Shown in pieces: positions 7,457 to 15,854 of a stretch of 29,554 nt of DNA. Origin of the DNA: a virus. The number at the start of each line of letters is the position of its first letter. The first letter of the stretch is position 1. The notes beneath the pieces are model-generated. The model was not told the origin of the DNA and made no database searches. It saw only the letters and a program-made list of their open reading frames with translations. The stretch lies in the IMG/VR virus record IMGVR_UViG_3300032334_002061, positions 1 through 29,554 of that record; one strand, given 5' to 3'. The translations under genes and the position numbers were made by a program.

Positions 7457-8706
7457 AATTATCACAAATATCTAACAAAAAAATACCAAATTGGTTATTA
7501 GTTGAAGGTGCTAGCGGAGCCGAATTTGGTTTACCCTATGTTGAAGACCTGCTGTTTAGTAAAAAGTATGCCGGCGCACTAGAAGCGCTAGACTTTATTG
7601 AAAGCACAAGAGCAATGCTAGCAAAAGGCAGCGGTCAAATTGAAAACATTAGCGAAAAATGGGATGGAAGTCCTGCTATTGTGTGCGGCACCGATCCCGA
7701 AGACGGTAAATTCTTTGTTGCTATTGCTCGCAGCATGTCAGGCCGCGTACCTAAAATTGTCAAGCGTGAAAGCGACATACAAAATTGGTATGGCGATAGA
7801 CCAGAACTAGCCGACAAACTTCGTGTGGCGCTGAAATATCTCCCGCGTATTGGTATCCAAGGAGTTATCAAAGGCGACTTAATGTTTACTAAATCTGATT
7901 TAGTACCAGAAACTATCGACGGAAGGGAGTACATCACCTTTACCCCAAATACTATTACCTATGCTGTACCAGTAGGTTCGGCACTGTACAATAAAATTAC
8001 TGCTGCAGAAATTGGTATGGCATTTCATACACGCTACGAAGGCGACACAGTTCCTTCTATGAATCCTGTTGCTGGTAATGCTATTGCTGGACTAACTCAT
8101 ACACCTAGTGTATGGTTTGACGATTCGGACTATAAGGATTATACAGGTATTGCTTCGCTGACACCAGAAGAAAATCAGCGTATTGAAGCTATGTTGGCGG
8201 CTACTATTAAGACATTAACAAAAATTGGGCCTGTGCGTTTTGATCAAATACTGTCTAATACAGAATTTGCCAAATACATTAAAGACTATATTAATCGCAG
8301 TATTGATTCGGGTGAACACATTACCAGTCCTACTACATTCCTACAAGGCTTTGTTAATTTTTATAAAACCAAACAAGAAGACGACATTGCTAACATGCGT
8401 TCTGGACCAACCAGTGCTGCTGCTACACGTCGACGTGAGCAAATGGCAGCTACAGAGCAGTTTATTAGCGACAACATGAATACCTTCTTGGGCATTCTTG
8501 CTGTATATAAGCGGCTAGTAGAATTAAAAATGGCTATTCTAGCCAAGCTCAATACTATTGATCACATTGGGCATTTTGTTAGAACTGACAGTGGATATCG
8601 TGTAACAGCCCCCGAGGGCTTTGTGGTCATTGGACACGATTTTAATCGTGTTAAACTAATCGATCGACTGGAGTTTAGCAGGCTGAACCGCGCGCGATCA
8701 AGATGA
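7453..8706 (+). CDS. Protein with nucleic-acid ligase/nucleotidyltransferase motifs
   Basis: Product of 417 residues, with its ATG overlapping the previous stop (ATGA). Several motifs of covalent nucleotidyltransferases (DNA/RNA ligases, capping enzymes) appear in order: KWDGSPAI with K69 as the candidate nucleotidyl lysine (motif I, KxDG), VIKGDLMFT near 139-147 (motif III-like), EGFVV at 388-392 (motif IV), and RVKLID with K401 (motif V). The roughly 240 residues between motifs III and IV are longer than usual and mostly helical, so the fold may be interrupted by an insertion. T4-like phages carry uncharacterised proteins of this type. It might seal RNA or DNA or cap an end, or be a diverged structural relative. 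It sits in a four-gene overlapping cluster. Confidence 0.6.
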   Translation: MKLSQISNKKIPNWLLVEGASGAEFGLPYVEDLLFSKKYAGALEALDFIESTRAMLAKGSGQIENISEKWDGSPAIVCGTDPEDGKFFVAIARSMSGRVPKIVKRESDIQNWYGDRPELADKLRVALKYLPRIGIQGVIKGDLMFTKSDLVPETIDGREYITFTPNTITYAVPVGSALYNKITAAEIGMAFHTRYEGDTVPSMNPVAGNAIAGLTHTPSVWFDDSDYKDYTGIASLTPEENQRIEAMLAATIKTLTKIGPVRFDQILSNTEFAKYIKDYINRSIDSGEHITSPTTFLQGFVNFYKTKQEDDIANMRSGPTSAAATRRREQMAATEQFISDNMNTFLGILAVYKRLVELKMAILAKLNTIDHIGHFVRTDSGYRVTAPEGFVVIGHDFNRVKLIDRLEFSRLNRARSR

Positions 8707-9221
8707 AATTAGACCTAATTACAGAACTAGTAGAAAGTAGAATGTTCCGTAGTGAACGTTCTATATCTACTATTCCTCCTCGACAGCTGGCAGAATATTT
8801 TTATGTGGCGCTTTTATATCTTAATGCGTTAAGATATGAAAAATCCAATGGGGCAAAAAGCTACGCACAATCAACTTTACGATACAACGAGTTTGATAGT
8901 GTTAAGAGCTCTGCTACAGATTTATACAATCTTGCTGCTGGTGCATTAAAAAATCAACAGTTTCCTGAACTAGGTTTTAAGCGTTGGTTACATGATATTA
9001 TTGCTGAAAGAGAAGATACCAGACAAGATTATACCTTGTTTACAAAATTTGAAGATGTGCTAAAAATAGACTCTTCCGGTATTCGTGGGCTCAGACGCAT
9101 TAGCATATACTACAACGAGTATTCTGCAGCAGCTAAGAAAAATTTTTGGGTTACAATGAATCGCTATCTAAGCACACATATGAGAACTATTGATTTACTA
9201 GCGTTAAAACCAAATTTTTAA
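8703..9221 (+). CDS. Helical phage protein of unknown function
   Basis: Product of 172 residues, starting within the ATGA overlap with the ligase-like gene, so probably co-translated with it. The sequence is helical, basic and rich in Tyr, Arg and Leu (PPRQLAEYFYVALLYLNALR near 26-45), without membrane segments or a recognised motif. It ends shortly before a late promoter that begins a new transcription unit. A functional partnership with the ligase-like protein is suggested by the overlap only. Confidence 0.6.
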   Translation: MKLDLITELVESRMFRSERSISTIPPRQLAEYFYVALLYLNALRYEKSNGAKSYAQSTLRYNEFDSVKSSATDLYNLAAGALKNQQFPELGFKRWLHDIIAEREDTRQDYTLFTKFEDVLKIDSSGIRGLRRISIYYNEYSAAAKKNFWVTMNRYLSTHMRTIDLLALKPNF

Positions 9222-9228
9222 CAATCAG

Positions 9229-9264
9229 CATAAATACTATTAGTGCTTAACGGCACATATTTAT
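9229..9264 (+). promoter_or_regulatory. T4-type late promoter and 5' leader hairpin
   Basis: CATAAATA at 9229-9236 is one base from the T4 late consensus. Downstream GTGC (9243-9246) and GCAC (9253-9256) form a small stem, and TATTTAT at 9258-9264 is the inverted copy of ATAAATA. The leader could form a hairpin ahead of the AAAGGA ribosome binding site, perhaps stabilising the mRNA of the next gene. Confidence 0.55.
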
Positions 9265-9278
9265 AAAGGAAAAATATC

Positions 9279-9635
9279 ATGGCAGTAGTAACAAGAGTAA
9301 ATGGCAGCGTGGCTGCAGTTGAGCTCGTAGGGCGCGATCTAAAGTTTGTTAAATGTGCAGCAACTGGTCTAGAGACCAGCTACACAAACGTCGACAGTAA
9401 CTTTGAAAAAGCTGTTCGTGTATTGGCTAAGTTTTGCACAATCACTATCGTTGGCATTCCTGCTTCAGGTAACTGCATGTTTGTCGTAGAAGGTCTACCT
9501 TCCGGTAACGTTATTAACGTTAGTGGCACATCACAAGCAATTGCAACTGCTCTAGCAACAGACGCTGACGCAGCCAATGGTCTAACATCAACATGGACCA
9601 TTTATGATGGTCTAAGCGGCACTAGCTTCGCTTAA
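9279..9635 (+). CDS. Small, probably abundant virion-type protein
   Basis: Product of 118 residues. The gene has its own late-type promoter, a leader hairpin, an AAAGGA ribosome binding site and a strong terminator 20 bases after the stop, so it forms a monocistronic unit. Such isolation is typical of highly expressed structural genes. The protein is rich in Ala, Val, Thr, Gly and Ser and predicted mostly beta (VTRVNGSVAAVELVGRDL, TITIVGIPASGNCMFVVEGL), with an acidic middle and a stop after a small C-terminal loop. A capsid decoration or tail component is plausible; no family is recognised. Confidence 0.6.
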   Translation: MAVVTRVNGSVAAVELVGRDLKFVKCAATGLETSYTNVDSNFEKAVRVLAKFCTITIVGIPASGNCMFVVEGLPSGNVINVSGTSQAIATALATDADAANGLTSTWTIYDGLSGTSFA

Positions 9636-9655
9636 TTAGTTTTTGGGATGGGAAG

Positions 9656-9682
9656 GGGCGGACTTGTTCCGCCTTTTTCTTT
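9656..9682 (+). terminator. Rho-independent terminator
   Basis: GGCGGA (9657-9662), a 5-base loop, TCCGCC (9668-9673), then TTTTTCTTT. It closes the small virion-type gene unit. Confidence 0.88.
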
Positions 9683-9700
9683 GGCCGAAAATTCTTGCTG

Positions 9701-9707
9701 TTAAATA
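9701..9707 (+). promoter_or_regulatory. Late-type promoter element adjacent to ATG
   Basis: TTAAATA ends 5 bases before the ATG at 9713. If used like a T4 late promoter, transcription would begin at about the A of the start codon. Confidence 0.4.
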
Positions 9708-9712
9708 TAAAC

Positions 9713-10135
9713 ATGTATTATTATCACGTGTTTACTTTGTTTGACATTACAGCAACAGGCGCAATACGACACCCGAAACCCACAGAAACTAATCATAAAG
9801 CCTTATTATTATTAAGAAATCAGCAGCGTAATTGGGAAACAATACAGCAAGCACTAGGTATGCGAGCACAGATTTATATCGATTCCCCACCTGACATTAT
9901 TGAATCGTGCAATATGTTTTCTAAGAAGAAATTTAAAAATACGCAAGCATGGCATTTTCGTTTTGGGGTTGAAACAGCAGATGTGTATGGTTCAGATTTG
10001 AACTTATTACTAGCAGATTGTCACGGTATACCAATGATATTAGGTTTAAACGAATTAGCAAAAATTCCTCAACCCATATTAGAGTGTCGAGGAGAAATTA
10101 TAAACACATATATTCATTTTGATAACCAAGCGTAA
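9713..10135 (+). CDS. Phage protein of unknown function
   Basis: Product of 140 residues from ATG 9713; an in-frame TTG at 9695 is less likely since the late element lies between. No ribosome binding site precedes the ATG, so the mRNA may be leaderless. The sequence reads as a small globular alpha/beta protein (YYYHVFTLFDITATGAIRH at the start, WHFRFGVETADVYG near 90-103), with no membrane segment. Its mention of cluster residues such as RNQQRNWETIQQALGMRAQ suggests a basic helical surface. No family recognised. Confidence 0.6.
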   Translation: MYYYHVFTLFDITATGAIRHPKPTETNHKALLLLRNQQRNWETIQQALGMRAQIYIDSPPDIIESCNMFSKKKFKNTQAWHFRFGVETADVYGSDLNLLLADCHGIPMILGLNELAKIPQPILECRGEIINTYIHFDNQA

Positions 10136-10138
10136 ATA
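10131..10138 (+). promoter_or_regulatory. Possible late-type promoter element
   Basis: CGTAAATA overlaps the stop of the previous gene and lies 42 bases before the holin-like gene at 10181. A TATAAT at 10152-10157 lacks a good -35, so which element is used is uncertain. Confidence 0.3.
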
Positions 10139-10180
10139 TTTGATATTGCGCTATAATTTACAAATAGCAGAGGAATTTAA

Positions 10181-10489
10181 ATGGTTGGTAATACAACAGA
10201 CATAGAAAAGAAAAGCCTTGAAGCTCACGTTGAGCTATGCGCTGAACGTTACAAAAGCCTACACGATAAACTTGATAGTCTAGATTCTCGTGTTTCAACC
10301 ATTGAAGCAAAGATCGATTTAAAGATGGATCAGATCGAAACTACTATGGAAAGCAAGTTTGGCGAAATCAAAGACGCTATAAACAAACTGCAAGAAAAAC
10401 GAAACAACCAACTAATTACGTGGGGTGTATCCATTATAGGCGGACTGATAACCGTGGTATTAACCATGGTGTGGAAGTTTATAATGTAA
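10181..10489 (+). CDS. Holin-like coiled-coil membrane protein
   Basis: Product of 102 residues with an AGAGGAA ribosome binding site. Residues about 8-75 form an amphipathic charged coiled coil (DKLDSLDSRVSTIEAKIDLK, followed by similar heptads). Residues about 80-100 form a single membrane segment (WGVSIIGGLITVVLTMVW) next to the C-terminus. This layout matches XhlA-type proteins, which associate with holin and lysin functions. A lysin gene is encoded about 9 kb away at 19223. A scaffold or membrane-anchor role is an alternative, as nothing here shows pore formation. Confidence 0.6.
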   Translation: MVGNTTDIEKKSLEAHVELCAERYKSLHDKLDSLDSRVSTIEAKIDLKMDQIETTMESKFGEIKDAINKLQEKRNNQLITWGVSIIGGLITVVLTMVWKFIM

Positions 10490-10515
10490 GTTTTAAAAAT
10501 TTTGGATCATAATTG

Positions 10516-10523
10516 TGTAAATA
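10516..10523 (+). promoter_or_regulatory. Late-type promoter element
   Basis: TGTAAATA lies 10 bases before the ATG at 10534, so a T4-like start point would give a leader of about five bases. Confidence 0.35.
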
Positions 10524-10533
10524 ACAACACATT

Positions 10534-11004
10534 ATGATTTTTATGGAAAAAAACTTACACTCTAAAATATTAAAATTTTTAAACAAAGAGTTATTTGACC
10601 AAGAACTTAATTCTGCTGTTTTAAAAAAGATTGATAATCAGCGTTATAAAATTTCAAAATACCAAGTTGCGACATCTACTGCTACTGTTGAAGATTCAAC
10701 AGGTGCGTTGTATCAGTTTTTAAATGTTTCTTCCGCAGTAGTATATTGTTGTTTAATGTCAACTAATAGATTGAACGAAGCATACACTGTGCGTTTTCTT
10801 AATGACGAATTAGGACGACTGGCTCAAAAAATAAAGATTACTAAAAAACGAGCGTTATCTACATCAAATCCAGCGAATAAAGACATAATGGTAGCTAAAT
10901 TGCTAGAATATGAAAATCAATATACTGCAAAAGTAGATCAACTGAAGAAAAATATCGCCCAGGCTAAATATATTATAAAACCAGGACACGCAAATGGAAG
11001 TTAA
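10534..11004 (+). CDS. Phage protein of unknown function
   Basis: Product of 156 residues from ATG 10534; ATG 10543, giving MEKNLHSKI, is equally possible. The protein is basic and helical, with a C-terminal coiled-coil-like stretch (YENQYTAKVDQLKKNIAQAK near 128-147). It overlaps the next gene by 11 bases, and the three genes to 12000 form one tightly packed unit with overlaps. The neighbours look like head or scaffold-type proteins, so a virion assembly role is conceivable, but no motif supports it. Confidence 0.6.
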   Translation: MIFMEKNLHSKILKFLNKELFDQELNSAVLKKIDNQRYKISKYQVATSTATVEDSTGALYQFLNVSSAVVYCCLMSTNRLNEAYTVRFLNDELGRLAQKIKITKKRALSTSNPANKDIMVAKLLEYENQYTAKVDQLKKNIAQAKYIIKPGHANGS

Positions 11005-11671
11005 AGACATGTTTAATCAACCAAAATTTGTTAAACTTAACAAGCTATTAGAAAGCCGTTATGGATACAAATTTGACTCAGGCGCAATGACAGTAGGGCG
11101 AGCTCGCTCTATGCTAAAACTAGTTGAGTCACGTATTCAAAGCATTCAGCATTCGCACAAGAATTTTGTATCAGAAAAAGAACCTGCGTATTGCCAGTTA
11201 ATCCTCATGCGCGAAAGTCTATCGGCTTGGGTTAAAGAGCGCACATTAGTCGAAGGCGAAATTGGCGAAGCCGAAGCTAAAGTAGCAGCAAATTCTATCA
11301 CCAACGCTGTGCAAAAAATGATTAAAGATGCCAGCAAAATTGTCGACGAGGAACTGCCTGCATTAGTTGGTGTTATTAGAGATCAAATTGGTATTGCTGA
11401 AGCTGATGCTTACAAAAACTCTGTAGATCCTTTGATTAAAGAATTGCGTACACAACTTGAAACAGTTAGAGATTCTCTTGAACAAAGTGTAATGGCATTG
11501 AGTGGCGAACAAATTCAAACTGATATGTCTATGCCCGGTCCGCAAATGAATACACCAGGTGTTGCAGGAGATGAAGATATGGGTACTCCTGCACCTGATT
11601 CGGGTGATAATTTTGCAGCATCAGCAGCTGAAACAGGTGGAACTGAGCCACTAGGTCGTGCTCGTAGATAA
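10994..11671 (+). CDS. Acidic helical protein, possible prohead-core/scaffold type
   Basis: Product of 225 residues. The middle (about 75-175) is a long, Ala- and Glu-rich helical region (VEGEIGEAEAKVAANSITNA, later VRDSLEQSVMALSGEQ). The C-terminus is a disordered Gly/Pro/Asp/Met tail ending GRARR. This resembles, by recall, the helical prohead-core proteins of cyanophages and T4-like marine phages, but the classic head gene cluster (gp20-gp23) is not in this window. It may alternatively be a virion or regulatory protein. The stop overlaps the next ATG by one base. Confidence 0.55.
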   Translation: MEVKDMFNQPKFVKLNKLLESRYGYKFDSGAMTVGRARSMLKLVESRIQSIQHSHKNFVSEKEPAYCQLILMRESLSAWVKERTLVEGEIGEAEAKVAANSITNAVQKMIKDASKIVDEELPALVGVIRDQIGIAEADAYKNSVDPLIKELRTQLETVRDSLEQSVMALSGEQIQTDMSMPGPQMNTPGVAGDEDMGTPAPDSGDNFAASAAETGGTEPLGRARR

Positions 11672-12000
11672 TGTTATTGTTTGAAATTTTTACCGATGAC
11701 GTCAAAAATCAAGTGCTTGCACTAATTACTACCATTGACCGTCGGTATAAGAATAAACAAGCTACGCCTAAAATAAAAACTCGTAGCTTTCTAAAACTAG
11801 CAAACAATGTTGGTATTACTTTAGACTACGAAAGTTTTGTAGATCTTGTTGAAAAAAATCCTGTGTTGAAAAACAAAATTGTTAATTTCAACAAAGACAC
11901 TATTTCGTTTGGCAGCAAAGAAGATAGTGATTCTACCACTCATGCCAACGATCAACAAGACATTGTATCAAAAATGGCACAGCAATCGGTAAAAATTTAA
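11671..12000 (+). CDS. Small phage protein of unknown function
   Basis: Product of 109 residues, its ATG overlapping the previous stop (TAATG), so probably co-translated with the scaffold-like gene. The start is MLLFEIFTDDVKNQVLAL, then a basic middle, and the tail from about residue 80 is polar and probably disordered (SKEDSDSTTHANDQQD). No known motif. It ends just ahead of a sigma70-type promoter that begins the nuclease gene. Confidence 0.6.
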   Translation: MLLFEIFTDDVKNQVLALITTIDRRYKNKQATPKIKTRSFLKLANNVGITLDYESFVDLVEKNPVLKNKIVNFNKDTISFGSKEDSDSTTHANDQQDIVSKMAQQSVKI

Positions 12001-12010
12001 TAAAAAGTCG

Positions 12011-12039
12011 TTGTTTTTGGCAAAAATTTTTGTTATACT
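12011..12039 (+). promoter_or_regulatory. Sigma70-type, extended -10 promoter
   Basis: TTGTTT (12011-12016), a 17-base spacer ending in TGT (extended -10), and TATACT (12034-12039). It lies 38 bases before the nuclease ATG at 12078 and probably drives early or middle expression of that gene. Confidence 0.65.
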
Positions 12040-12077
12040 GTAGATCAAGGCTGTCCACAAAGTTGGGCAATTTTTAA

Positions 12078-12782
12078 ATGATAACAAAAAAATTTAACTA
12101 TATCGAGTTTGGTAGAACTACAGAAGACGGTAAAAGATTGTATCTCGCGCCAGATGGCAGCAAACTGCCTTCAGTTACAACCATACTTGATGCCACCAAA
12201 ACTGAAGAACAGAAAAAATCTCTCCAAGAATGGCGCAATCGTGTAGGGCACGAGCGAGCAACACAGATAACTACAGAAGCTGCTAATCGCGGCACCCGTA
12301 TGCACACCTATTTAGAAAGGCATATTAAAAACGGGGAAATTGGTGCTGTGCCCAGCAATCCTTTTGCACAACCTAGTTGGCTTATGGCTCATGCTGTTGT
12401 AGAAGCAGCATTTCACAAAGTTGATGAATTTTGGGGAACAGAAGTTCCGTTGTACTACAGCGGTCTTTATGCCGGAACTACTGATTGTGTAGGGCAATGG
12501 CAAGGAAAACCTGCTATACTTGACTTTAAACAAAGCAACAAAGTTAAAAAGCGTGAGTGGATTGACGATTATTTTATGCAATTAAGTGCTTATGCACTAG
12601 CACACGATAAAATGTACAATACCAATATAGATCATGCTGTGATTCTCATGTGTGTAAAACCTGTAAACGACGAATCAGTGCCCGAGTATTTGGAGTTTGA
12701 AGTTGGTGGAAACGAATTTGAAATGTGGAAAGGGCGGTGGCTAGACCGTGTTTCAGAATACTATTCAAAAATACATAAATAG
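12078..12782 (+). CDS. PD-(D/E)XK exonuclease (MGME1/RecB-like)
   Basis: Product of 234 residues. The motifs of the RecB/Cas4-type nuclease family are in order: LPSVTTILDATK near residues 30-41, AANRGTRMHTYLE near 73-85 (motif I glutamate/histidine), GTEVPLY and YAGTTDCVG near 120-140 (the motif II aspartate), ILDFKQSNK near 150-158 (the D-x-K motif III), and YFMQLSAYAL near 168-177 (the Q-x-x-x-Y motif). It likely degrades single-stranded or flap DNA during recombination, repair or host-genome breakdown. A weak SD precedes the ATG and its own sigma70-type promoter lies upstream. This order of motifs is typical of phage MGME1-like exonucleases. Confidence 0.88.
   Translation: MITKKFNYIEFGRTTEDGKRLYLAPDGSKLPSVTTILDATKTEEQKKSLQEWRNRVGHERATQITTEAANRGTRMHTYLERHIKNGEIGAVPSNPFAQPSWLMAHAVVEAAFHKVDEFWGTEVPLYYSGLYAGTTDCVGQWQGKPAILDFKQSNKVKKREWIDDYFMQLSAYALAHDKMYNTNIDHAVILMCVKPVNDESVPEYLEFEVGGNEFEMWKGRWLDRVSEYYSKIHK
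12774..12781 (+). promoter_or_regulatory. T4-type late promoter
   Basis: CATAAATA sits over the stop codon of the exonuclease and 25 bases ahead of the tail-fibre ATG at 12807, which has a GGAA ribosome binding site. It switches the tail-fibre gene to late expression. Confidence 0.55.
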
Positions 12783-12806
12783 TTTAACAATTGGAATTTG
12801 TAGATT

Positions 12807-14423
12807 ATGGCTATTAATGTTATTGGTAGAATTCAAGTACGCAGTGGACTCAATGATGACCTCCCACAACTAGCCAAAGGTGAGTTTGGGTGGAGCGTAG
12901 ATACACAACAACTATATATTGGTAATGGCACTGTCGCCGATGGGGCTCCACAAACAGGTAATACAGAGTTATTAACAGCAACCGGCCTCAATGATGCTCT
13001 TGCTAATACTAATTACACTCTTCTAGATATAGGTGGGGCTGTTGTACCGATTACAGGCCCCGGTGGGTCTTCTACTTTCTTATCCTTACAGTCTGTATTG
13101 GATGATGGATTTATTTCTGTTAAAAAGTTTGGAGCCGTTGGTGATGGAGTAACTAACGATCTTGACGCAATAAACAACGCATTATACCAACTGTACTGTC
13201 TTGCTGTAGCAACTGTGCCGCAGGTTAAACGTGTACTGTACTTTCCAGCTGGCGTATACAAAATTACCGGTGGTGTTTTAAAGATCCCTCCATTTTGCAC
13301 AATAATCGGAGATGGTGTAGACAGTACTATTATTAAACAATTTGACTCCGCCCAAGAGTATATTGCTAAGTTTTCAGATTCGCTACAACAAGTAGACAAT
13401 CTGTACGGGACTGTTCTCAACAATGTTACACCTGGACTATCGCAGTTTGTAACAATTTCAGACTTGACATTTTATCATACAGACAGTAGAAGTATTGTTT
13501 ACGCTATTGCTTCAAACAATATTTCTTTTTCTAGGGTTAAATTTAGAGGTGCACTATCTAATCCTACTGTAGTAGGTACTGGTTGCTCGGCGGTAGTACT
13601 AAGCAATAATACAACTAATACAGTTTCTTCTTATAACTGGCTGTTTGATAATTGTATTTTTACTAAACTACCTTATGCTTTTTTAAGCAACAGTGATACC
13701 AAATCAGTTAATTTTCAAAATTGTACATTCAGTGAATTGTATAAAGGTATTGTTCTAGGTCTGTCTCTAGACGCTAACAATATTATTGGGCCTTATTACT
13801 ATAAATTTACTTACAACGATTTTGACAAAATCAGCAGTTATGCTATTCAATTAGAAACTGGTAAAAATGCAATCTCTCAAGGCAATACCTTTAGAGATGT
13901 TGGAAATACACAAACCGGTATTTCTAACCCGGCGGTTGAAAACATTAGATTCAACGGAACCAACTGTATTTCTAGCAACGACATATTTGACAGAACTGCT
14001 GCACAAGCAATTCTTGTGGCTTGGGTATATTATAAGCCAGGTGCCGCAGGATCTAACAGTTTACTAACTTTTTCTGCCAATGGTAGCACAGTTACTTCAT
14101 CTGGCATTGTAAGAACACTGAATAACAATACCATTGCTGTTACTGCATTAGATATTGAAATTCCAGTTATTACAAAAAGTTTTGAAATGAGTTATAGTAT
14201 CACTAGAACCATTAGCTCTGTGGTACAAACTCGCAACGGCACCTTACGCAGTACTGCCGGAATTTCTGAGGATGACTATACAGAAACTGCAACACTTGGT
14301 ATTACATTTAGTGTTGCTCTTAGTAATGCTTCAAATTCGTGGGTAGTTAAATACACAACTACTAATTTATCACCGGCAGCTGATGCTACATTGTCTGCAC
14401 AGTGCCGCTACTTTTTATCGTAA
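12807..14423 (+). CDS. Tail fibre/spike with pectate-lyase-type beta helix
   Basis: Product of 538 residues. The N-terminal 55 residues match the short baseplate-attachment repeat of phage fibres (RIQVRSGLNDDLPQLAKGEF, then QLYIGNGTVADGAPQTGNTE). At about 108-120 comes FGAVGDGVTNDLDAINNAL, the hallmark of the pectate-lyase superfamily beta-helix, which continues to about residue 370 with Asn/Ser/Phe-rich turns (NCTFSELYKG, GNTFRDVGN). The C-terminal 150 residues form a beta-rich domain likely involved in receptor binding or trimerisation. Such proteins act as receptor-binding fibres or polysaccharide-degrading spikes. The late promoter is consistent with a virion role; the catalytic residues cannot be assigned from the sequence alone. 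Confidence 0.85.
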   Translation: MAINVIGRIQVRSGLNDDLPQLAKGEFGWSVDTQQLYIGNGTVADGAPQTGNTELLTATGLNDALANTNYTLLDIGGAVVPITGPGGSSTFLSLQSVLDDGFISVKKFGAVGDGVTNDLDAINNALYQLYCLAVATVPQVKRVLYFPAGVYKITGGVLKIPPFCTIIGDGVDSTIIKQFDSAQEYIAKFSDSLQQVDNLYGTVLNNVTPGLSQFVTISDLTFYHTDSRSIVYAIASNNISFSRVKFRGALSNPTVVGTGCSAVVLSNNTTNTVSSYNWLFDNCIFTKLPYAFLSNSDTKSVNFQNCTFSELYKGIVLGLSLDANNIIGPYYYKFTYNDFDKISSYAIQLETGKNAISQGNTFRDVGNTQTGISNPAVENIRFNGTNCISSNDIFDRTAAQAILVAWVYYKPGAAGSNSLLTFSANGSTVTSSGIVRTLNNNTIAVTALDIEIPVITKSFEMSYSITRTISSVVQTRNGTLRSTAGISEDDYTETATLGITFSVALSNASNSWVVKYTTTNLSPAADATLSAQCRYFLS

Positions 14424-14621
14424 TCATATTAAAAAACGATATATATCAAATGCAAAAAAATTTAAAATACTCATACAATCAACAATTCTTGAAAGTAAAT
14501 ATTCAACGAATCATAAAAATTTCTCCGTGAGAAATAACTAAAGCATAAAAAAACAAAATTTAATCTTAGCTGAGTTCTAAGCAGAGTGTCTGTACCTCGA
14601 AAAATTATAAAGGATGTAAAA
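14424..14621 (+). other. nrdA leader region with hairpins and a possible promoter
   Basis: This AT-rich gap has no gene. A possible sigma70 promoter is TTGAAA (14489-14494), 17 bases, CATAAA (14512-14517); a TAAATA also lies at 14496. A perfect 7-bp hairpin (ATTTCTC-CGT-GAGAAAT, 14519-14535) follows, without a U-tract on this strand but with one on the other. A second stem, CTTAG/CTAAG (14565-14581, 7-base loop), lies 40 bases before the nrdA start. Confidence 0.4.
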
Positions 14622-15839
14622 ATGGTAAAAATTGATGTAACTAGAGATGAATTATTTTCCGAACAAGGTTTAGATTTACTAAACAAGTATTATTCAGATG
14701 GCAAAGAAGGGGTACAGCGAGCAATAGCACGAGCGGCAATAGCATTCAGTTACGGCGACAAAGAACTGGCACAATTCATTTATGACGCAGCAAGTCAGCA
14801 TCATTTTTTCTACTCTAGTCCTATTTTATCAAATGCACCTGAGGGTCAGTGGGATCCTAATGTAGACTACACCAGTAAAGAATTTTGGGCACCTGAAAAT
14901 AGCGAGGCGCGCCGTTGTGCTTGGTTAGGCGCAAAACCCAAAGCATTGCCAATTAGTTGCTTCTTAGGTTATGTTGAAGACACCATCTCTGGACAAATTT
15001 CCAGCAGCAGCGAACTAGCGCTACTAAGTGTTGCAGGTGGCGGGACAGCACTGCACAACGGCATTCGTGCTGTAAGTGACAAAGCACCTGGCCCTATTCC
15101 CTACATCAAAACCATTGACGGGATCATGGGCTATTATAGGCAAGGCAAGACTCGCCGCGGCAGTTGTGCTGTATACATGGACATTGATCATCCTGACATA
15201 CTAGAATTTATTAAAATGCGTACTCCATCGGGCGGAGATACAGCTCGTAAAATTACTAACCGCAAAGGTGTACACAACGCAGTAAACATCACAAAAGAAT
15301 TTATTACAGCAGTTAACGAAAACAAACTTTTTGATCTACGTTGCCCTCATGGTGGAGATGTGCGCGACAGCGTACCTGCCCGTGAACTATGGGAAACCAT
15401 TCTAGAAACCCGCGAACTCACAGGCGAGCCTTATATTTGGCTCAAGGACAATGCCAATGCTGCACTACCTGAAGCGCAAAAGAAACTAGGACTAACCAAC
15501 CGTGGCAGTAACCTGTGTTTAACTGGCGACACTTTGATTGAAATTTCTGTTCATCCAATAACAGGTAATGTTGTTAAACTTCCACTAGCAGATTTCATTG
15601 AAAAATGGGATCTAGGATATTATGATACTGTGTATGTTAAAACCATCAAGGATGGGCAACTGCATTGGGCACAAATTACTGCTGCTGGAAAAACTGGAGA
15701 CGTTACAGAACTTATCGAAATCGAAACTCCTAGCGGTAAAAAAATAACCTGCACTCCCGAACATAAGATTTTTACTAAAAATCGTGGGTGGGTAGAAGCC
15801 CAACATTTAGTAGAAAGCGATGAGCTATTGGAGGAGTAG
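14622..15839 (+). CDS. nrdA: Ribonucleotide reductase large subunit N-part fused to split-intein N-half
   Basis: Of the 405 residues, the first 298 are the NrdA N-extein and the last 107 (from 15516) are an intein N-fragment. ATG 14622 is chosen for its AAAGGA-type ribosome binding site; GTG 14586 is less likely. The reductase part begins without an ATP-cone, has C113 (in PISCFLGY) equivalent to E. coli C225, and stops exactly after GSNL. The intein half starts CLTGDTLIEI (block A) and has block B GKKITCTPEHKIFTKN with the TxxH motif, then ends at a TAG at 15837. Class Ia reductase makes dNDPs for phage DNA synthesis. The protein must be joined by trans-splicing to the 16837 product. Boundaries are clear from the motifs. 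Confidence 0.93.
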   Translation: MVKIDVTRDELFSEQGLDLLNKYYSDGKEGVQRAIARAAIAFSYGDKELAQFIYDAASQHHFFYSSPILSNAPEGQWDPNVDYTSKEFWAPENSEARRCAWLGAKPKALPISCFLGYVEDTISGQISSSSELALLSVAGGGTALHNGIRAVSDKAPGPIPYIKTIDGIMGYYRQGKTRRGSCAVYMDIDHPDILEFIKMRTPSGGDTARKITNRKGVHNAVNITKEFITAVNENKLFDLRCPHGGDVRDSVPARELWETILETRELTGEPYIWLKDNANAALPEAQKKLGLTNRGSNLCLTGDTLIEISVHPITGNVVKLPLADFIEKWDLGYYDTVYVKTIKDGQLHWAQITAAGKTGDVTELIEIETPSGKKITCTPEHKIFTKNRGWVEAQHLVESDELLEE

Positions 15840-15854
15840 TTTGGTGTTATGAAA

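Noticed and set aside
13013-13423. 136-codon minus-strand frame inside the tail-fibre gene
   Set aside because: Antisense to the pectate-lyase domain, no ribosome site, composition not protein-like.
14519-14535. Perfect 7-bp stem as a terminator of the tail-fibre gene
   Set aside because: No T-run follows on the plus strand; only the minus strand has one, where no gene is present.
14586-14621. GTG at 14586 as nrdA start
   Set aside because: ATG 14622 has a better ribosome binding site; the extra twelve residues do not look like NrdA.
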